A stretch of 64,000 nt of DNA, taken from assembly GCA_032622095.1 (NCBI GenBank), contig CP136069.1, positions 15,734,450-15,798,449 on the forward strand, read 5' to 3'. Source of the DNA: Siphonodentalium dalli. Lineage: Eukaryota; Mollusca; Scaphopoda; Gadilida; Siphonodentaliidae. Below are positions 36,201-46,964 of this stretch, piece by piece. Numbering within the stretch: the stretch's first letter is position 1; the number at the start of each line of letters is the position of its first letter. Under the pieces are notes generated by a model. That model worked only from the letters and a program-made list of their open reading frames with translations, had not been told where the DNA came from and did no database searches. The translations under genes and the position numbers were made by a program.

Positions 36201-38452
36201 CATGTAATGGAGATTTTAGACTAAATTTCTTCTAATAATGCTATAAATGAACGATAATAAAGAGAAATGAACGATTAAAGAATACATCAAGTAAATATGT
36301 ATACACGCATCCACATAGTAGGTCTCTTCCAGACCAATGTTTTGATGCCTCTGTATTAACAGAGAGCTTGGAGTATATATGAATGAACGGTAAGGAATAT
36401 GTGAAATTAATATAGACATGTGTTCGCATAGTAGCCCTATCGGGGGCATGTTTCCTTAAATGGTAGCAATAATGAAAATTTACACTGTGTATTACAACCC
36501 ACTCAAGGCTTCAGAAATATTACTAATTTTTGTGTTGTGATCAGTTGTCTCGCTTGTTTAGCTGCGATACATGATTCAATAATTTCATTTACCGCCAATA
36601 AAGCAGTATTGACTGGTATTGACGCATTATTTTCTCAATATAACGGCGAGTTTAGATTCCTACTAATAATGCTATAAATTAACGACAATAAAGAGAAATC
36701 GACGATTAAAGAGTACATCGAATAAATGTGTATACACGCCTTCCGCTCGTATGCCTTTTCCAGACCAATGGTTGATAACCCCCTACATAATAGAGCGTTT
36801 TGATAAGAAAATGTGTCCACATAGTAGGCCTTTCGTGACATGAGACTGTCACTTGGTACAGACTGTCACTTGGTACATGCTTTGTTTCCTCTGTATAACA
36901 GCCTATCTTGATGGGAGTTATAATACATATAATTGATAAAAATAATGCATGAAGTAAGTATTTATACACTAGTCTACATAATATGGGCTCCTTAGTTTCT
37001 CCATTTAATGGAGATTTTAGAGTAATAATATGAATGAACTATGACTAGAATACATCGAAGAACCAGACACCAATGCCATACTCCTACCATCCATGGAGCA
37101 ATTAATATACATGATATAAGACATAAAATACAACAGACAGTATCGTGTGCAACCGCTAAGATATCATATGAATGATCCGTCATACACAATGATGTTACAA
37201 CCAAAACTGCCTTATGGACGAAATACTGGAACTGATTATACATTTGATACCCGACATGTCATTCCACTCTATACATGGTCAGTTCGATATCTTGCGAAAG
37301 TGACGTGCACCTTTAAGGTATGTGACCAAAATGTGTTGTATTGTATTCTATATGACCATTTCTGTAGTAAATAACGACACATCATTACTAGTGGGACTAT
37401 GTGTGAAGCTCTTTGAATTAAATGAGCTTACTATGGTGGACATGTTTAACCAGATACGTTCTTCAAATAAGAAAATGTTGGGATTTAAATTGAAGCTTAA
37501 TTAGCCCTTCAAGCTTTCCAAATCAAGGTTATGGCGTGAAACAACCTGGAGAGAAAGATTTTATTTAGTTACTAATGTGGGTTCAAATAGAAACACATGG
37601 CGAAGGCCATGATTCGAGCCTGTATGGCGCTTCATAGCCCAATAAAGGCGCGCCGATGGGTGTGGTTAACTTTAATATGTCATGTGTAGACCAGAAGCCA
37701 CGAGGAACCCATTGCTGTCCATGTCTGTACCCCATATATACTGCTATATGCAGTCGACCTACCCAGGACCTCAGTTTCTCCTTTCCTGTATGGCTATTCC
37801 AAACCCATTTAGTGCAATGCGTTTGAAAATATACAGAGCGTTATTAAGAAGGATCGCTGATGCGTATAATATAACCAATATTTAGTCAAAATTTTAAGAA
37901 AACCCATTATTGAAACATTGCGTTTGATAGTGTAGGGATTTGACCATATAATGGTTATCAGTGAAGTGATGACATGTGCACTAAATTACCTCAGTCAGTA
38001 AAGGCTAGTTCATACCATATGAGAACCACACTCACCACCCATGCCTATACCCAAACAAACACCATGGCGACAGCGAAACACTACGAAGCTTCTCCCCACA
38101 CGGACACTGTTGTCTTCCATGGATAATTTCTTATCCCATGTTGAGACCAAATTTCAGCCAAAGGGATCCCGTGGTTTCTGAGAAAATTATATTACAATTA
38201 TGTACGGATGACGGACGAAGAGTGATTGGTTTTAGTTTCCACACAGATGTGTACCAACACGTTTTGAGACTGATATAGATGAAGTGTCCCTTTTATTATT
38301 GTTACGATGTGAAGTTGGCTAGTTCATACCCGTAGTATCAGTTTCACTGGCCAGTGTCACTTAGAAACAATATTACGGATCATTGTCACATACAAAGGTC
38401 TTCAAAGGGAAGTCTATAATATGAGTAATATTTTCGCGGGCTTTTAAAGTTG

Positions 38453-38474
38453 TATATATATATATATATATATA
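38453..38474. repeat. (TA)11 microsatellite, right arm
   Basis: Mirror of 27193-27214, same length. Confidence 0.9.
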
Positions 38475-39509
38475 ATAGGTGTGGCTTCACATTAGCAAAG
38501 ATGTCCCAAGGAACATGCACACCATGAAAGGAGGAAATATTAATAATCAAGGATGTATTCTAAATACAGGGGGAGGGGGTAATTTAATTTGTTACAGTCA
38601 ATGGAGCGATTAGGAATGAATAAATTATGGAAAACAAGATGTGAAGAGGCCTATATGACATCTGTAGAGCGTGCTACCTATATGACATCTGTAGAGCGTG
38701 CTAACGGATTTAGTCATAGAAAGAGTAATATCCAAGATGGATGCCTCGTTCAAATTCTATAGAGCCCATCTGGAGGTGCTACTAAACAAGGAATTTTTTC
38801 AAAAACTTGGAGATGAAAGTGGATATTCGAAGATTATGAGGGATTAGAAGTTGTAAGAAAAAGAAGAGCGAATAAAAACAGGAAGTGGTAGATAAAAAAG
38901 AGGGATAACAAAAAGATAACAAAGAAAAAATTATAAATAAATAGAGGATATCCACCCTTTTTCAGTGGATATGGGTTATATCTCATGAGTGATGACAAAA
39001 CATTGAATTTCCACGATATGATCAAATAATAAGCATGTGATACAACGTTTAGCCGATGGGTGTGGAGTCAGCCGGTAGGTTTCGCGAGGGATTGCGTCAG
39101 ATTCCAATGACTCAGGCGTTGCGCCGGAAGTAGGGATTGCGCCAGATTCGAATGACTCAGGCATTGCGCCAGAAGTAGGGATTGCGTCAGATTCGAATGA
39201 CAGGCATTGCAGGAGGCGGTGTTTCTTATGGGCTGGATCTTATTCTAGGGTTTAGGAGACGTGTGTAGACCACTCAATATCCCCTCAGGTGTAGTGTGGA
39301 ACCCTTAGAAGTGGCAGTGGGTTAGATATATTAAAAGACAGTTAATTTTAATTTAATTTTAAATTATTTTTGAATTTTAGAAAAAGTTGAAGTTTTTTAA
39401 GTTTTTCATATTTTTTTAATTTATGAATTTTTTTCTGTTTTTCATTTTTGTTTCTTTTTGAAAAGTTTTTTAAGTTTTTTGAAATTTTTGAGTATTTTGA
39501 AGTTTTTAA

Positions 39510-39650
39510 ACTTTTTTGAAATTTTTTGAGATTTTTGAAGTTTTTGAAGTTTTTGAAATTTTTGAAGTTTTTGAAGTTTTTGAAGTTTTTGAAATTTTTG
39601 AAATTTTTGAAGTTTTTGAAATTTTTGAAGTTTTGAATTTTTTGTAAGTT
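39510..39650. repeat. 9-bp repeat (RTTTTTGAA)n in right arm, 12 units
   Basis: Inverse of the left-arm array, one unit shorter. Confidence 0.85.
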
Positions 39651-39845
39651 TTCAATGCGAGTGTCACTTTAACATTATCCCATTGGATATAACCAACGGG
39701 TCATGTCCGGACATGCACAACCGGCATACAAATAGACCATGATGCAATGCGTGGGCGGAGAATATAGGTCAAACTCCAACGGTAGTACTGCAGAGAATGT
39801 AGGTCAAACTGTCTAGACTGCCACCAAACAGGCGGGGTATCATCA

Positions 39846-40165
39846 CATAGTTATTTTTTACGAATATTAATCCAAATTGACATAACACATTGTCATTCTG
39901 ATATTTTAATTCAATGCAATGACTCTCGATGGAGAAATAATTTGTATGTTTTTATTGTCGATATTTGTGTCCCGAATCGAGATGTAAATATTTACAGTTG
40001 ATCGTAGTTCAGACGATATTTTCTATGAAGTGGTATCGTCGATTTCTCTGAAATTTAGTAGAAAGTTAGCAGAATGGTACCTTTCCCAGGTTGGCGTAAT
40101 GCCTGAGTATACTAATTGTTCAGTTTCACGCACCCAAACAAGTCCATAATATGTCTTTAATGGAA
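39846..40165 (+). repeat. Dispersed repeat, copy 3, 3' half (right flank of palindrome)
   Basis: TAGTTATTTTTTACGAATAT through GACTCTCGATGG, GTAGTTCAGACGAT and CAAGTCCATAATATGTCTTT, colinear with 10165-10455. Together with 25742-25812 it rebuilds one copy around the palindrome. Confidence 0.75.
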
Positions 40166-40632
40166 GACAAAAACAAATGATTTTAGTACGATTGAGGTTG
40201 AATATATATTCTATTTTTATTCTCCCTTTCATAGGTATCATGTACTAAAACCTACTCCAATTCTATATATGGGTTGATATCTCAAAAGTGCATTCTGGCT
40301 GAATAAAAAACTAATTTTGAAACATGAATACGGATGGAAGTTCAATACTTATCATTATACATGATTGGCAGGTACTGGAAACGTGCAGCAGTGCTAAAAT
40401 GACATCGTGATTGACCATGGCAAACACAAGTAAAGGAGGAGCCAAATCTGTGTCATATGTCTTACTATCAACCAAGGGCAAGGGTGTAGTGCTTTATAAA
40501 CAGAAAAGTTATTCTGACCAAACTCATCATGCTTAACAGGTAGGTCATACAGTAATGCCCTAATTAATCGACTTCTTAAACACAGCAGAATTATGGATAA
40601 CTTATGGATAAATTTAATTCTTATCTTACAAT
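40166..40632. other. Unique sequence
   Basis: Nothing recognised beyond the GGAAGACAAAAACAA phrase shared with 25669. The 92-codon minus frame at 40394-40672 crosses a TIR and has no known domain. Confidence 0.3.
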
Positions 40633-40754
40633 CACTGTGTAGAAACTGTTTCATCGGAAGTCGTTCTATCACCGGTATTGTGATGGTTCTTGACTGATTT
40701 GTTATGGTTCCTTAGTGAACGTTCAGACTAGACCCCGAAGCCACAACAAATAGT

Positions 40755-40860
40755 TTTCACGGCTGGCTCAACCGATTTCGTGGCTAGTTAGCTAGCTAAG
40801 CCGGCTCAGTCACGACGTTCGTGGCTGACGAAATATGGTGGCTCAGCCAGCTGAGATGTT
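40755..40860. repeat. Complex stem-loop (GGCTGGCTCA ... TGAGCCAGC)
   Basis: GGCTGGCTCAACC and ATTTCGTGGCT near 40760-40785 are mirrored by GACGAAAT and GGTGGCTCAGCCAGC at about 40826-40853. The centre contains the perfect palindrome TTAGCTAGCTAA. Confidence 0.5.
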
Positions 40861-41562
40861 ATCATTCAGCGTATTTTCGTTCCCGAAATGTTCCTAATCC
40901 CTGATTATAGACGCCGTTTGTTTTAGCGTTTGTGGTGAACCCGTAGAATTCCAAACCACACATAATCTTTTGATGTTGGGCCTTTCCATTATGGCGAAAT
41001 TCACAAAGGACTAGCATGGATATACTATGTAGTTTCCCATCTAATCGGTATATTAAAGTTACATTGGGACTTCTATCATCACTTGTACCTTGCGTTATAC
41101 ATGTATGTATGCGTCATTGAATGATGAACCCGATAGTAATGATATATAATATTTCAAATTATTTTCTATTCTTATTTTTATATATTGACAAATGCCAGCG
41201 ATGTTTGAGACTGGGTGTTGTCGATATATAAAACAATTTATATTTTAACCCTTTCAATACCGAATGGGTGCGCCCATTCACTCAGTTATATGAAAGCATG
41301 CATTGGGATAGTCTATTCCACTTTAAGGGCCCCGGTGTTCTGATAATATAACAACCGTGGCATGTCCATGCGAGTATGCCAATATTAGGCAATGCGGTTT
41401 AATTCTTTGCGATTCACAGTACAGTTGTGTTTGACATATAAGTCCATGCACACGGCTCAGCCATTTCACAATTCCGGCAGCGGAGATTTTTAAATGTTGC
41501 TGGCATTGGAGATAATATGGCTGGCTGCGGCTTGTGGCCAATATGGCTTGCGGCGGAGTGCG

Positions 41563-41675
41563 ATGGCGGCTTCGGGCTCTAGTTCAGATGACCACGATAC
41601 AATCATAAGTGGAAAGATTTCTGTCGTAGAAAGTAACTGGTATTTGGACTGCGCATGCTCACGTCAAAATCGTAG
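41563..41675 (+). CDS. Candidate first exon (weak)
   Basis: The start GCGATGGCGGC has the form of the YY1-type initiator seen around start codons of many animal housekeeping genes, in a locally GC- and CpG-rich patch. The frame encodes MAASGSSSDDHDTIISGKIS then VVESNWYLDCACSRQNR and meets a donor TAG|GTAAAA in phase 2. However, the HDTI segment matches the dispersed piece at 22.95 and 41.9 kb, so it may be transposon-derived. No downstream exon was identified. Confidence 0.2.
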
Positions 41676-41862
41676 GTAAAAAAATAATATCAAGCACTGT
41701 TTGATTTTAGATGCGAAATTGTGGCGTATCCTTGGTTACCTCCACTTGCGACGTAATCGCAGTCGTGTGTACGTAAAAATCGTAGCTGGAAATGACCATA
41801 GGAGAGTCCATATCATGCTTAAGGAACAACCTACATGAACGATATCATAATATGCGACAGGA

Positions 41863-41955
41863 TCTCAATCGTCTGAACAAATTATCCACGATCTCGTCGG
41901 GGCCCGATTCCTCAACTTGCGATTGTATCGTGGTCGCCTCATCAGGCCTTCCCAT
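41863..41955 (-). repeat. Dispersed repeat piece shared with 22907-22990
   Basis: CGTCTGAACAAATTATCCAC then GATCTCGTCGGGGCCCGATT. The minus-strand frame reads ESGPDEIVDNLFRRLRS, matching GPDEIMDSLFTRL at 22.9 kb. The part around GATTGTATCGTGGTC is inverted relative to 41589-41612, 300 bp away. Confidence 0.45.
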
Positions 41956-42405
41956 GAGGAAACACAGCGAGAGCATTTATTTGCTCTCGTAATGCAGAAG
42001 ACGGGTGTAATATGGCACCCATATACTATAATGGTATGTTGGGTTTTTTTGCTCAAACAAAAAGTCATTGTGGAATAGACCTATGTCGAGTTACACTTTA
42101 ATATGCCATACATGTAGTTGAACTGAGATGCTAAAGGATCTAAATAAACCTTAAAATAGTTCAATATTGAACCAACAATTACAGTCTCCATTAGTATTTT
42201 GCGAAGAGGGACGGGTGCGAATTTTAGCACCAACGATTTGAAAATTGTGAGTGCATACGAGTGCGAGAGCAATCACTTCCGTCTCCTGGGAAGGACTCTT
42301 GTCTGAACGTTCATTAATGATTAAAAATTATCATTTCCGGGACAAAATCACGCATAATTATATATATATCTTAAATACATTAAACTTTCTTTAACGAGCA
42401 TTATA

Positions 42406-42600
42406 CAGTGAAGGATCCAGGTTTTCTTTGGGGACACCTGTTTTTGGACAAAGATATGCCGAAGGCATATCCCGAAGACCTGAGCATGGGAGGTTCGTGA
42501 GGGGGTATTCCCCTGCTTATGGTGGGGGGGGGGTCTGTTGGTTCTCCCCTGGAAAAAACATTTGAAAATCCAACGCATTGAGAGCTAATCTAGGGCTCTC
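42406..42600 (+). mobile_element. Solo hAT-type terminal sequence (CAGTGAAGGATCCAGG)
   Basis: CAGTG-x3-GGATCCAGG is a terminus often seen on hAT elements of marine invertebrates. It is followed by G-rich sequence (a run of ten Gs near 42530). No partner end was found nearby, so it is a truncated relic. Confidence 0.4.
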
Positions 42601-43321
42601 GGAATCAGTATTTTGAATTTAACTGAGGTAAATTTGATCTAGTTTCTCAAGTGTAACTTTGGAAATTTGTATATACCGGTATGTACCGGTATGGATTGGA
42701 AATTCTTATAAGTTATTGTCAGATATCTCTTGGCTCAATGGATTATGCTTATCCCACAGGTCCCCAGAACAAAAATTGACCCCTCCCCAATAGTACTTAA
42801 TCCTATAGGATGTTTATTAAGTTAGTAATTACTTTATGTTAATTATTCATTTGGTATTATGAGATCCCACCTGAACCAGGTTGATTTGATCAAAGTGTCA
42901 CTGTTCCTGTACTGTATTGTGTAATTTCACTTGAATTTGATAGAAATACTGAAGTATGAAGGCTGAATGATAATAAACCTGAACTCAAGCTATTGGAAGT
43001 GTTCATAGATTAAAGCTTGATAAAGCTAAACATACTTTACAGTATGGTTCCAACTGTTAAACTTAAATGATTTTGTAAAAAACTTAAATATCTTATGTCA
43101 ATACATAATCTTGTTATGATATGATTTGGGACCTGAATTAAACAAAAATTAAAAAAATTTGTTGGTAATTATTTTTTTTGGGCTCCTGGAGTTTGGGCGC
43201 CCAAACTGGTAAACGGTATGAAAAACGGCCTCTGGATATGGGCCTGACATAGGCTGCATAAGTGTTGTTTCACCGAAATCTGAACTTTAGATCACAATTA
43301 ACTCGGATATAGCGAGTTAAC

Positions 43322-44883
43322 CAGGGGGGGGTCTGCAAAAAAATTCCGTATATAGGGCCGGGGTGGGTGGGTGGTCCAGAGGCGGAAAAAATGGTGCTTG
43401 TAATTTTTTTCCAAAATGGGTTTTTTTCAAACAATTTACAAGTACTGACCATGTAATGTTGTTTGTAAGCATGTTAGTACCATGCTTGTTGGTATAGGGC
43501 TATATAGGCAGCTAAAGTGACTCTTTAGCCTCAGATTTAGCAACATTCTGGATTTCACAGTATCCCGGACTACTTCACAGTGGACCACCATATTAACGTT
43601 CAGGAAACTTATGATCAACGGAAGAAATATTTAGTAACAAAATTAATATATTATCTGAATAAAAGTAATGAAACAAAAAAGCTCTATCACTAATTGGATA
43701 CTACATGGTGAATACTCAATGATGACTACTAGTAGATATCATTAACCTGATTGTTGCATAACATGAAATTGAAAAGGGTATCTCTTAAATTTCTAATGTC
43801 TGAAATACTGTCTTGTTCTGGCATGTAATCAAATTCATTCCTTCTGGTTATTTCTCATCTTGAATGATTGCAAGTAATGTTAATTTGCAACAATTATCCA
43901 AATAAAACTGAATTGGTTATGATGAATGGCATTACTGTTTACTGCTCAGACAATCCCAAATGAAAGTGACGCCATTCTCATTGAATTTCCGAACTTCATC
44001 TGGGAGCTTTACTGCTCAACAAGACGAAACTAAAATACTAATTGTATACTGTTATCACTTACAAATAGATGAACTGAAATAATGTGATGCATTCAGATGC
44101 ATTGAGAAATGACAACCGACACTTAACTTATATTGCAAAACTTGATGGACTTCATGGACTGAAGTCGAACAGGGCCCACAACTCTGGTAGGCATTGGTGG
44201 TCACAACCCGCGATATTATGCATATTCGTCCCCCATTTCTGGTCCGTCACCATGCCATAGGGCATCAAATATGACAACTGACTCTTGAGTTAAAATTCAA
44301 AATGTTTGTACGGACAGACGGCAACTATATATCCGCCGACTAATATCGGGCAGTATAATAACCATATATCTGTGTATACATAACCAAAAAACAATTCCCC
44401 TCCCACCCCATCCCGTTGGATACGACTAAAGAGTTCTTTGATCATGCATATATAATTGTGGAACCCCTGACCTGTTTACCACTATTTACATTGGCCAGTG
44501 TTCTCTGTCAGACACAACACACTCGATATATTAAGGCTATAATGGGGTCTAGGGCAATTTGTGACATATAGTGTACCTGCAATGCTTAATTAATATTGTT
44601 GTTAGATACTGAAAATACCATGCAGGAAACACATGGAAATACAGTATAGTTTTCGTTTTTCTGATCTGTGTTTACCAATTAGTAAGGCAATTAACACAGT
44701 TATTGAAGAACGGCTGAAAAAAACCTGAAATTTTGATAAAAACATGAGAAACGGGGGGTGGGTCCCCAAAATTTTGGAGGAAATTTTTTTTTTCTTGCAA
44801 AAATGGGGTGGTGGGTCCCTCGAGGACGGAAACAAACTTTTTGGGCCCTATATGTGCGGCAATTTTTTTCCAGACCCCCCCCT
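43322..44883. mobile_element. hAT-like non-autonomous element, 8-bp target duplication GAGTTAAC
   Basis: The left end is CAGGGGGGGGTCTGCAAAAA then AAATTCCG, TATATAGGGCC and GGGTGGGTGGGTGGTCC. The inverse of the right end is AGGGGGGGGTCTGGAAAAAA then ATTGCCG and ATATAGGGCCC. GAGTTAAC lies at 43314-43321 and 44884-44891. The 8-bp duplication with CAGGG ends is the hAT signature. The 1.56-kb interior has no transposase frame. It is nested in the 6-kb TIR element. Confidence 0.75.
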
Positions 44884-45814
44884 GAGTTAACGTGTAATTA
44901 TCAACATGTAATCACTGAAAATTGAGCCTTGTAAACATAATTTCTTTGCTTTCGGTAGCATACCGACTGTCACATGTAAATGCTTTCTGAAGACTAACAC
45001 TGAGTATAAATTGTACCTGTGGTATTCTTCTGTAAAATAGCTGAGGAAGTATCCTGATGTGTGTCGGTAAATTTGGAGCATTAACCGTCTAATCACAACT
45101 TTTATGAGTGTTATGGTTCTATTCCACGGTAATCACGGCTGTGACGGTTCTTTACATGATATTTATTCGAACGATATCTGCACTATGGAATCATTTAGTT
45201 TTATGTAACAAATGTTTTAAACCCGATAATAGTTGCAGTAATAATCCAAGTAAGTGTATTAAGAAATAAGAGTATGCTAGTAGCAATCTATTATAACAGA
45301 AGATTAAGTGGCATTACCTTCACTTCGAGTGGCAGATACTAGTACAACATATTGAAAGTCATGTTGGGTATAGGATCATATATAATCGTGCACGCCCACA
45401 TAATTGACCCAATGAAATTAGACATCTACTCTCGTGATATTCTGTCAATTTAAATGGACATGGCTCATTCGAGCTTCCAAATTTTGTCTAAGTAATTTCT
45501 AAGGATGTATAAGATTGGTTGCAAATTATACAAGAAATGTTGGTAAGTATAAACTATATACACCGGCCTCATAGCATCTGAGAAATACATACTGTGGTCA
45601 GACCCCTATTCCAGCTGGGTTTTTTTCGTACAAAAGGGAACGCTCTTTTCTGTTCCATGTCGTGCAAACATCAGGTTCAAAGTTGTATTTTTCATGACTC
45701 AAATGCGTCTTTCTGTGACATTATTTGACTGCTCATAGAAAGGAATTTCAAGTGTTTATTTAGCTATTTCTTTATCAGGAAAACTTAAAAAGCGACAATT
45801 ATTAACCAATTAAC

Positions 45815-46120
45815 CCCCCTCCCCCTGTAAATTTTGGATCGGGTGGGTTTAGTGGTGACTGTTTAAGGCGTCTTGGGGGGTGGGGGCTTTTTACAGCACC
45901 CTTTGTTTAACCTTAATATATAAAGGAACCAAGAAGTCCAGAAGTGGCATGGGTCACCTATATGAACCCCTCTGCATGGGCGGCGGCCATGTTCAAATAA
46001 GGAATGGAAGTCACCCGGTTCGTATAATTTTAATACAAGCTGAAAAATACAACTTTAAAAAAAAAACAGTGGCCGCCATTTAAAAAAACAAAGTGGCGGC
46101 CATTTTGAATCAGTCGACCA
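45815..46120 (+). repeat. G-rich and GGCGGCC-box dispersed sequence
   Basis: Contains GTGGCCGCCATTT and GTGGCGGCCATTTTGAATC about 25 bp apart and GGCGGCGGCCATGTTCA at 45979-45995, separated by A runs. Similar boxes are frequent in molluscan interspersed repeats. The 67-codon frame here is not convincing. Confidence 0.35.
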
Positions 46121-46699
46121 TGATTGGTTTGTTGGGGAAAAAAATCAGTCTTTGCAGTTCACATTGACCATTTATGTCAAATTGCATGTTTTGCATCACA
46201 ATAAAGTGAATGATTCTGTTACTTCTGTTGACACATAATAAGATAATTATATATAAGAATGCAGTATATTAACTCACTGTAATTGATCATATTAAAGTGA
46301 TGTCAGTTCAACATAACTGATACTCCATTGTACTCACTTGGTTATATTCACGTATACTTCCAGATAATAGTCCTTTTATTTCCTGGACAGAACTGACTTA
46401 AATTAGGACAAAACCGACTCGATCGGGAGAGAACCGATCCAGATATCACAATTCGCAGTTTTCGTCCTTGTTATTACACGCACAATATGATTTTCATTAT
46501 GGACCATAGATTATGAGGGGAATGGAAAAACTAATTGAATCATCACCTAGATGGCTAAAAAATGTGTTTTAACTGTAAAAAAAACTCGCGAAAATGTATA
46601 ATTTGGATCACCAGGATCGAACTGTCACAAATCAGTCAAGAACCATCACAAATCCACGATAGAACGATTTCCGATGTAACAATTCCTACACAGTGCTGG

Positions 46700-46960
46700 C
46701 TAATGCCGCACGACTACTGATCCATTTAGAATATGCTACCATCTAGGTTTGTGAGGAAACAGTTGTGGGAGGTAAAACAAACCCAAAGTGGGGGTGGAGG
46801 TACATCACTTGTGAATGAACTCCCCCTCCCCAACAGAGATACACGTCCCTGTAAATGCCTCACATTTATAATATTGTCCCTTTGTCTGAAACCCTGAAAA
46901 TATCGTCGAGACTGAAGAACGAATTGTGATGATTTATCATTATGATGCCATTGGTGTTAC
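46700..46960. other. Unique spacer
   Basis: No feature recognised. Confidence 0.3.
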
Positions 46961-46964
46961 TTAT

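Larger units (their letters stand above)
25813..39845. mobile_element. 14-kb near-perfect palindrome, probable giant foldback insertion
   Basis: The left arm (25813-32819) is the reverse complement of the right arm (32848-39845) around a 28-bp centre. Paired coordinates sum to 65,667 at every landmark from about 26.5 kb to the apex, so there is no net indel in over 6 kb. I found three substitutions (30421/35246, 31322/34345, 32488/33179) and one 9-bp repeat-unit difference near 26.1/39.6 kb; there may be more. Ends are TTGATGATACCCC and its inverse, flanked by CATAG on both sides (25808-25812 and 39846-39850), a possible 5-bp target duplication. The flanks are not mirrored but are the two halves of dispersed-repeat copy 3. 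No transposase was recognised. An artefact cannot be excluded from sequence alone. Confidence 0.9.
40633..46695. mobile_element. 6-kb TIR element (CACTGTGTAG termini)
   Basis: The left end is CACTGTGTAGAAACTGTTTC then ATCGGAAGTCGTTCTATC and TTGTGATGGTTCTTGACTGA. The inverse of the right end is CACTGTGTAGGAATTGTTAC then ATCGGAAATCGTTCTATC and TTGTGATGGTTCTTGACTGA. The TIRs are about 75 bp and over 80% identical by eye. A third related piece lies at about 45112-45165. CACTG ends recall EnSpm/CACTA-like elements, but no target duplication or transposase was seen. It carries a nested hAT-like element (43322-44883). The pairing could also come from two separate copies of a smaller repeat. Confidence 0.45.

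Noticed and set aside
26010-39650. CRISPR-like array for the TTCAAAAAC repeats
   Set aside because: Nine-bp contiguous units without spacers in a eukaryotic context; a simple minisatellite.
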